Below are positions 6,099-11,069 of a stretch of DNA of 11,069 bases, piece by piece. How positions within the stretch are numbered: position 1 is the stretch's first letter; every line of letters begins with the position of its first letter. Source of the stretch: UMGS1696 sp964558485 (lineage in GTDB: Bacteria; Bacillota; Clostridia; Oscillospirales; CAG-272); assembly GCA_964558485.1 (NCBI GenBank), contig CAZLED010000079.1, forward strand, positions 1 through 11,069. Reading direction: 5' to 3'. The notes beneath the pieces were generated by a model, which made no database searches, had not been told where the DNA came from, and saw only the letters and a program-made list of their open reading frames with translations. A program made the position numbers and the translations under genes.

Positions 6099-8432
6099 AT
6101 GATCAAAAAATCCAATCCCATTCTCACTTTAGACGGTGACTGGTCCCTTGCTTATGGGCAGCACGGCGAGATCGACGCTTCCCTTTCTACCATCGATGCC
6201 CTGGAAAGCTCCGGTATGGACAAGGTTCCTGCCAAGGTACCGGGCAACTTCGAGCTGGATCTGGAACGGGCAGGCGTGGTGCCGGAAATTTTCTATGGGC
6301 AGAATATCTACAAGCTGTACCCCTACGAAACGGCGCATATGTTCTACTACCGCACCTTCACCTACACCGCCGATGCCAACTACGACGACGTGCTGGTGTT
6401 CGAAGGACTGGACTGCTTTGCACAGGTGTACATCGACGGCAAGCTGGTGGCAGAGAGCGACAATATGTTCGTGCCGGTGACGTTGGATCTGCCCAAGCTG
6501 GAAGACGGCGAACATGAGATGGTCGTCCATTTCACGCCGGCTGTGGTCGTGGCCAGAGGCATCGAACAGGATCCTTACGTCAACGCCATGAAGTACAATT
6601 CCGACTCTCTCTACATCCGGAAGGCACCGTCTCAGTATGGTTGGGATATCATGCCCCGTGCCGTCTCTGCCGGTATCTGGAAGCACGTGTACATCGACCG
6701 TCTGCCCAAGGCCAGCGTCAAGGACATTTTTGTACAGACGAATCGAGTTGACTGCGTCAACTCTGTTGATAAGAAAGAGGATAGCTGCAGCGCCTTCGTG
6801 AAGATGGTTTACAATTGTCGTATCCCGGCAGGCGATATTCGGGATTACACTCTCGAAGTGTCCTGCGTCTGCGGCGACTCCTCCTTTGGCTGGACGATCC
6901 CGCTGTGGCACACTTCGGGCAACGCCACTGCCAATGTCCAGAACGCCAAGCTCTGGTGGCCCCACAACTATGGCGAACCCAACCTGTACACCATCACCGC
7001 CAAGCTGTACAAGAACGGCGAGTGCATACACACCTACGAAAAGACCACCGGTCTGCGGCAGGTGAAGCTGGATCGCACCAGCACCACCGACAAGGACGGC
7101 AACGGCGAATTCTGCTTTATCGTCAACGGACAGCGGATCTTTGCCATGGGTACCAACTGGGTGCCGGTGGATGCCTACCACTCCCGTGATGAGGAAAGAC
7201 TGCCCCAGATCATGCCCATGGTGGAAGAGCTGGGCTGCAACATCATCCGGTGCTGGGGCGGCAACGTATACGAAAACGAATATTTCTATGACTATTGCGA
7301 CAGCCACGGCGTCATGGTTTGGCAGGACTTTGCCATGGCTTGCGGCATTTATCCACAGGACGAATGGTTCCAGAAGAAGCTGGCGGCTGAAGCACGCTCC
7401 GTCATCGGCAGACTGCGGCACCATCCGGCCATCGTGCTGTGGGCTGGCGACAACGAATGCGACTGCTCCTACAGCTGGGGTGGCGAAGGTCGGGACCCCA
7501 ACGACAACGTACTGACCAGAAAGGTACTGCCCGGCGTGATCCACACCATGGACTACACCAGACCCTATCTGCCGTCCTCTCCCTACATGGATGAATATTC
7601 CGTCCAGCACGGCGGCGCCATTTCCGAAGACCACCTGTGGGGTCCCCGGGATTACTTCAAGGGCAACTACTACAAAAATACCGTCTGCCACTTTGCCTCC
7701 GAGACCGGCTACCACGGCTGTCCGTCTCCCGCATCGCTGGCGAAATACATCCGTCCCGAGCAGCTGTGGCCGTGTCTGGGGCAGGAGGATTGGTTCTGCC
7801 ACGCCGCTTGCATGGAGCCCCGGGAAAACACGCCCTACGGCTACCGGATCCGGCTCATGTGGAACCAGGTGGAGACTTTGTTCGGCAAGGGCAATAAGGC
7901 AACCGCCGACCTCGAAACCTTCTCCAAGGCAAGCCAGATCTCTCAGGCGGAGGCGAAGAAATACTTCATCGAGCGGTTCCGCATGACCAAGTGGCGGCGT
8001 ACCGGCATCATTTGGTGGAACCTGATCGATGGTTGGCCGCAGATCTCCGACGCCATCGTGGACTATTATCTGGACAAAAAGTTGGCGTATTGGTATATCA
8101 AGAACACCCAACAGCCCGTGTGCATGATGTTCAACGAGCCGGAGAACGGGATGGCAGCACTCCACGCCGTCAACGACACCAGAGAGGACAAGACCCTGTC
8201 CTACCAAGTGATCGATGATGGCGGCAACGTGGTGATCTCTGCCACCTGCGTGGTGCCGAAGGACGCCAGCGTACCGGTTTGGCATATGCCCGTGGGGGAC
8301 GAAAAGAAGTTCTACACGATCCGCTGGTCGGACGGCACCACCAAGGGCATGAACCACTATTTCACCAACATCATCGACATCGATTACGACTATTATGTGG
8401 ATTGTGCCAAAAAAGCCGGACTTCCACTGTGA
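6099..8432 (+). CDS. GH2 family glycosidase, beta-mannosidase-like
   Basis: The 777-residue protein starts MIKKSNPILTLDGDWSL; AAAGGA is seven bases upstream, which rules out the longer in-frame reading from 5970 across the promoter. No signal peptide, so cytoplasmic. The sugar-binding jelly roll spans about residues 8-200 and holds LVFEGLDCFAQVYIDGK and ending PRAVSAGIWKHVYID. An immunoglobulin-like domain covers about 205-325 and the TIM barrel about 330-670. Barrel motifs include NIIRCWGGNVYENEYFYDYC and VMVWQDFAMACGIYP. The acid/base is E453 in LWAGDNECD and the nucleophile E535 in HFASETGYHG. These features match the beta-mannosidase branch of GH2 rather than beta-galactosidases or glucuronidases; exact linkage and sugar cannot be read from sequence. 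First gene of the rightward unit, 53 bases before the solute-binding protein. Residues 213-230 form a variable linker with different codon use and a palindrome. Confidence 0.93.
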   Translation: MIKKSNPILTLDGDWSLAYGQHGEIDASLSTIDALESSGMDKVPAKVPGNFELDLERAGVVPEIFYGQNIYKLYPYETAHMFYYRTFTYTADANYDDVLVFEGLDCFAQVYIDGKLVAESDNMFVPVTLDLPKLEDGEHEMVVHFTPAVVVARGIEQDPYVNAMKYNSDSLYIRKAPSQYGWDIMPRAVSAGIWKHVYIDRLPKASVKDIFVQTNRVDCVNSVDKKEDSCSAFVKMVYNCRIPAGDIRDYTLEVSCVCGDSSFGWTIPLWHTSGNATANVQNAKLWWPHNYGEPNLYTITAKLYKNGECIHTYEKTTGLRQVKLDRTSTTDKDGNGEFCFIVNGQRIFAMGTNWVPVDAYHSRDEERLPQIMPMVEELGCNIIRCWGGNVYENEYFYDYCDSHGVMVWQDFAMACGIYPQDEWFQKKLAAEARSVIGRLRHHPAIVLWAGDNECDCSYSWGGEGRDPNDNVLTRKVLPGVIHTMDYTRPYLPSSPYMDEYSVQHGGAISEDHLWGPRDYFKGNYYKNTVCHFASETGYHGCPSPASLAKYIRPEQLWPCLGQEDWFCHAACMEPRENTPYGYRIRLMWNQVETLFGKGNKATADLETFSKASQISQAEAKKYFIERFRMTKWRRTGIIWWNLIDGWPQISDAIVDYYLDKKLAYWYIKNTQQPVCMMFNEPENGMAALHAVNDTREDKTLSYQVIDDGGNVVISATCVVPKDASVPVWHMPVGDEKKFYTIRWSDGTTKGMNHYFTNIIDIDYDYYVDCAKKAGLPL
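6745..6763. repeat. Perfect 8-bp inverted repeat inside the GH2 gene
   Basis: GAGTTGAC-TGC-GTCAACTC, two perfect 8-base arms around three bases. It encodes RVDCVNS in the linker between the GH2 sugar-binding and immunoglobulin-like domains. The surrounding 60 bases use A/T-ending codons (GTT, TCT, GAT, AAA) unlike the GCC/ACC/GTG-rich gene around them. Confidence 0.7.
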
Positions 8433-8452
8433 AACAGTGACTGTAAAACAGT
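8425..8452 (+). repeat. Two tandem small hairpins at the GH2 stop codon
   Basis: CACTGT-GAA-ACAGTG (8425-8439) spans the GH2 TGA (8430-8432) and is followed at once by ACTGT-AAA-ACAGT (8440-8452). The two share the ACTGT/ACAGT unit and can also pair with each other. No T-run follows, so termination is unlikely. They may adjust stability or translation of the downstream lipoprotein message. Confidence 0.55.
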
Positions 8453-8485
8453 AACTACAAATAACAATAAGATAGTGTGTATATC

Positions 8486-9937
8486 ATGAAGAAAAGACTA
8501 TTGATCCTGTTGCTGACCGCCCTGCTCTTGTCCACGTCCTGTGGGCAGGCAGCAGTGGAGACCAGCGCAGATACCACCGCCGAATCCACCGACACCGCTC
8601 TGGAGACCGCACCGGAGGACACCGCCCTCCAGGACGACCTGCCCGACACGGATCTGGACGGCTACAACTATTGCATGATGCTCCACGGCAACGACACCCA
8701 CATCGAGAACACCTTTGCGGAGGAGCTGACCGGCAACACCATCAGCGATGCGGTCTTCAACAAGCTGACCACCGTCAAGGACCGGTTCAACTGCGACATC
8801 ACCTACACCCAAGCGGCGCCGGACGGACTGGATCCCACCCAGCAATCCATTTTCGCCGGGGACGATGCCTTTGACATGGTGCAGGGACACGACCTGTCCA
8901 TGATGGGCGGCGTGCTGTCCAACCTGTTCGTGAACGCCTACGACGTGCCGCACTTCGATTTCTCCAAGCCCTGGTGGCCCGCCGCAACCGTGGAGAGCAT
9001 GACCGTGGCGGGGCAAATGTACCTGATGAACAACAACATCTCCTACCGGAACTTAGCGGATATCCGCATGATGTTCTTCAACAAGGATCTGCTGACGGAC
9101 AACGGCATCGAGTATCCCTATGAACTGGTAAAAGATGGGAAATGGACCCTGGATGCCATGCTGGCGATCACAGAAAAGGGCTACGTGGACCTGAACGGCA
9201 ACGGCGAGCGGGATCTGGACGACCAATACGGCTTCGTCCACGCCAACTCCTTCTATTGCTGGATGGAGCCCTTCACCGTGGAGCCCTACAAGAAGGACGC
9301 AGACGGCAACCTGTACTACGAATTCGATCTGGATCGGATCTCCACGCTGGTGGAAAAGTCGTATAATTTGATGTTTGGTGTCGGCGGCTATTTCAACAAG
9401 GCAGAAAACTATGCGGACACCCGGCTGAAGACCTTCGCCATCGGCAAGACCATGTTCTACTACGACAAGCTAGAGGCGGCGGTGCTGGTCTACAGCGACA
9501 GCGACGTGCAATACGGCCTTCTGCCCATGCCGAAGCTGGACGAGACACAGGCCAACTATTATGCCGGTTCCACCGATAGACCCATCGCCATTCCCGTGAC
9601 CGCCGGCAGCCACCTGGAAACCACAGGTCTTGTCACGGAAGCACTGAACATCGAGGGCTACAAGCAGGTCTTCCCGGCTTATTACGAGACAGCATTGAAG
9701 AGCCGGTATGCCGACCAGGCGGACGACGCTGCCATGATCGACATTGCACACGAAAACATGATCATCAGCTTCTCCTACGCCTTTGGGGACTACAAAAGCG
9801 CCTACAACATCCTGTTAGAGGATCTGTTCATTAATGGTACCCCAGGCACGGACGTCGCATCCTGGGCTGCCAAAAAGGAAAGCGAACAGGAAGCAAGAGT
9901 GGCAGAGCTGCAGAGGTTCTTCGAGAAGAACAAGTGA
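8486..9937 (+). CDS. ABC-type solute-binding lipoprotein for a carbohydrate
   Basis: The 483-residue protein begins MKKRLLILLLTALLLSTSCG: a positively charged start, a hydrophobic core and a lipobox LSTSC with C19 as the lipidated residue, so it is anchored outside the membrane. Residues 20-58 are a Thr/Glu/Asp/Ala-rich spacer typical of surface lipoproteins. The rest reads like a large extracellular solute-binding protein: WWPAATVESMTVAGQMYL, MFFNKDLLTDNGIEYPYELV, KWTLDAM and a calcium-loop-like DLNGNGERDLDD (235-246) before QYGF. Such proteins deliver sugars or oligosaccharides to an ABC importer, but no permease or ATPase gene is in the window. I chose the ATG at 8486 over a GTG three codons upstream because it gives a standard signal peptide; neither has a clear ribosome site, so translation may be coupled to GH2. 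Family is firm, ligand unknown. Confidence 0.9.
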   Translation: MKKRLLILLLTALLLSTSCGQAAVETSADTTAESTDTALETAPEDTALQDDLPDTDLDGYNYCMMLHGNDTHIENTFAEELTGNTISDAVFNKLTTVKDRFNCDITYTQAAPDGLDPTQQSIFAGDDAFDMVQGHDLSMMGGVLSNLFVNAYDVPHFDFSKPWWPAATVESMTVAGQMYLMNNNISYRNLADIRMMFFNKDLLTDNGIEYPYELVKDGKWTLDAMLAITEKGYVDLNGNGERDLDDQYGFVHANSFYCWMEPFTVEPYKKDADGNLYYEFDLDRISTLVEKSYNLMFGVGGYFNKAENYADTRLKTFAIGKTMFYYDKLEAAVLVYSDSDVQYGLLPMPKLDETQANYYAGSTDRPIAIPVTAGSHLETTGLVTEALNIEGYKQVFPAYYETALKSRYADQADDAAMIDIAHENMIISFSYAFGDYKSAYNILLEDLFINGTPGTDVASWAAKKESEQEARVAELQRFFEKNK

Positions 9938-9944
9938 TCACTGA

Positions 9945-9992
9945 ACTTAAAGCTAAGCTTAAAGCTCGGCGCTGAGCCTGGCATTGAGCTTG
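9945..9992. repeat. Four degenerate 12-bp tandem units after the lipoprotein gene
   Basis: Reading in twelves from 9945 gives ACTTAAAGCTAA, GCTTAAAGCTCG, GCGCTGAGCCTG and GCATTGAGCTTG, with a shared GCxTxxAGCxxx pattern. The first two are nearly identical. The block begins 7 bases after the stop of the solute-binding protein and lies in the 172-base gap before the GH172 gene. It contains a short AAGCTC/GAGCTT pairing (9962-9967 with 9986-9991) but no T-run, so it is not a convincing terminator. Function unknown. Confidence 0.45.
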
Positions 9993-10109
9993 GTTCCCCT
10001 ACGGCAAAGACGACCGACACTTTCCATTATTTCGCCAATCATGCACAAGGCTGCAGCGGTATTGTTCCACTCAGCCTGTGCTATTTCAACAATATTCAGG
10101 AGGTACTCT

Positions 10110-11069
10110 ATGTTTACGATGTCCCATTTATCCCATTTGACAAATGCCCGTTCTCGTTCCATTTCGGCTGAAAACACCACCGGCGAAAAAGGCATGGGTG
10201 GTCGTGCGCTCCATGGCACCGGTGAAGGCTGTGCCCGTGAATTGGGCCAGGGTTGGAAGATCTCGCCATCTGTGGTGATCGCCCCCCACACCCTGTACAC
10301 CATGGCCGACATCCACGGCAGTGGCATCATCCGGCACATTTGGCTGACCCCGGCCGGCATCCAAACACGGTACGCCATCCTGCGCATCTATTGGGACGAC
10401 AGCCCCGTTCCCTCGGTCGAATGCCCGCTGGGTGACTTCTTCGCCAACGCCTACAACACCAGCTTCCATTCGCTCTCGTCCCTGGCCGTCTGCAACAATC
10501 CCCGCAACGGCATGAACTGCTATTGGGAAATGCCCTATCGCACCGGCTGCCGGATCACCATCGAGAACCTGGGCGACGACAACTTCACGCTGTTCTACCA
10601 GATCGACTATACCGAAGAAGAAGTACCTGCCGACATGGGCTATTTCCATGCCCAATTCCGACGCTCCGATCCGCTGCCCTACGCCACCGATCACACCATT
10701 CTCACCGGCGTATCCGGCAAGGGTCAATATGTGGGCACGTACATCGCCTGGTCGGTCAACAACAACGGCTGGTGGGGCGAGGGCGAGATCAAGTTCTTCT
10801 TAGACGGCGACAAGGAATTCCCCACCATCTGCGGCACGGGCACGGAGGACTACTTCTGCGGTGCCTATTGTTTCGATAACAATCACAGATACGAACCATT
10901 CTGCACGCCGTACAGCGGTATGCTGCCCTTTGCACCCGACGGAGTGTACAAATCCAAGCAGGAATTCAGCCTGTATCGTTGGCATATTGCCGATCCCATC
11001 TACTTTGATGCGGACATTCGGGTGACGATCCAGGCGCTGGGCTGGCGAACGGGTGGTCGGTATCTGCCC
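10110..11069 (+). CDS. DUF2961 / GH172 glycoside hydrolase, N-terminal 320 residues
   Basis: The frame stays open to the window end, so the C-terminus is missing. The ATG at 10110 has a perfect AGGAGG six bases upstream. An in-frame ATG at 10041 would add 23 residues but lacks a ribosome site. Family hallmarks appear in order: SISAENTTGEKGMGG (18-31), LGQGWKISP (45-53), ADIHGSGIIRHIWLT (66-80), PLGDFF (106-111), NCYWEMPYR (136-144), WWGEGEIKFFLDGD (221-234), GTGTEDYF (242-249, with E246) and LYRWHI (288-293). GH172 enzymes are jelly-roll proteins; characterised ones are the difructose dianhydride I synthase/hydrolase of Bifidobacterium and exo-alpha-D-arabinofuranosidases. No signal peptide is visible, so it probably acts in the cytoplasm. 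It is the third gene of the rightward unit and suggests a furanoside in the substrate. Family is firm; specificity is inference. Confidence 0.93.
   Translation, partial: MFTMSHLSHLTNARSRSISAENTTGEKGMGGRALHGTGEGCARELGQGWKISPSVVIAPHTLYTMADIHGSGIIRHIWLTPAGIQTRYAILRIYWDDSPVPSVECPLGDFFANAYNTSFHSLSSLAVCNNPRNGMNCYWEMPYRTGCRITIENLGDDNFTLFYQIDYTEEEVPADMGYFHAQFRRSDPLPYATDHTILTGVSGKGQYVGTYIAWSVNNNGWWGEGEIKFFLDGDKEFPTICGTGTEDYFCGAYCFDNNHRYEPFCTPYSGMLPFAPDGVYKSKQEFSLYRWHIADPIYFDADIRVTIQALGWRTGGRYLP

Noticed and set aside
2142..6102. Very long plus-strand open frames opposite the Gfo/Idh and beta-helix genes
   Set aside because: They are antisense shadows: they lack any family motif, are rich in His/Val/Ala/Arg as expected from reversed codons, and run through the promoter region. 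The minus-strand genes have clear motifs and ribosome sites.
6129..8357. 742-codon minus-strand open frame opposite GH2
   Set aside because: Antisense shadow of a GC-rich gene; no recognisable domain and composition typical of a reversed frame.
10041..10109. In-frame 23-residue extension of GH172 resembling a short hydrophobic leader (MHKAAAVLFHSACAIS)
   Set aside because: There is no ribosome site before 10041, while AGGAGG sits perfectly ahead of 10110. The segment is too short and lacks a normal signal-peptide charge pattern, though it cannot be fully excluded.
10128..10727. 199-codon minus-strand frame opposite GH172
   Set aside because: Antisense shadow; the plus frame has an unbroken series of GH172 motifs.

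Overview
The window looks like a draft-assembly contig from an anaerobic gut-type Clostridia bacterium (Oscillospiraceae/Lachnospiraceae-like). This rests on the gene families (clostridial conjugative-transposon fragments, a DUF2961/GH172 enzyme, a ferredoxin-tailed aldo/keto reductase, a family-1-like sugar-binding lipoprotein), on strong AGGAGG-type ribosome sites, and on A/T-rich control regions between GC-richer genes. No rRNA, tRNA or CRISPR array was seen. Species cannot be named from the sequence.

Region 1 (1 to about 1400) is the decayed edge of a mobile element. It holds the middle part of a large serine recombinase running off the left edge and lacking its catalytic domain, a long inverted repeat, a cysteine-rich VLP-family gene broken by a one-base frameshift, a 34-base run of N, the tail of a DUF6076-like zinc-finger protein interrupted by that gap, and a 37-codon stub ORF. 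Because the N-run sits inside this mosaic, the join may be an assembly artefact.

Region 2 (about 1455 to 11069) is a carbohydrate-use locus of two divergent transcription units. Leftward from a promoter at 5947-5975 run a 651-aa cytoplasmic right-handed beta-helix protein, a Gfo/Idh/MocA sugar dehydrogenase-like protein and an aldo/keto reductase with two C-terminal iron-sulfur motifs, closed by an intrinsic terminator at 1455-1493. Rightward from a promoter at 6016-6044 run a GH2 beta-mannosidase-like glycosidase, a lipoprotein solute-binding protein and the first 320 codons of a GH172 (DUF2961) glycosidase that leaves the window. The two promoters lie back to back, with three T-tracts between their -35 boxes.

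How the genes may work together (inference): only the solute-binding lipoprotein has an export signal, so a small oligosaccharide or glycoside is probably bound outside, imported by permeases not encoded here, and taken apart in the cytoplasm by the GH2, GH172 and beta-helix enzymes. The released or modified sugar would then be oxidised or epimerised by the Gfo/Idh enzyme and reduced by the Fe-S aldo/keto reductase. No transcriptional regulator or permease is present. The substrate is unknown; GH172 points to furanosides (alpha-arabinofuranosides or fructofuranosides), GH2 to beta-mannoside-like linkages. This enzyme combination is the best candidate for something undescribed in the window.
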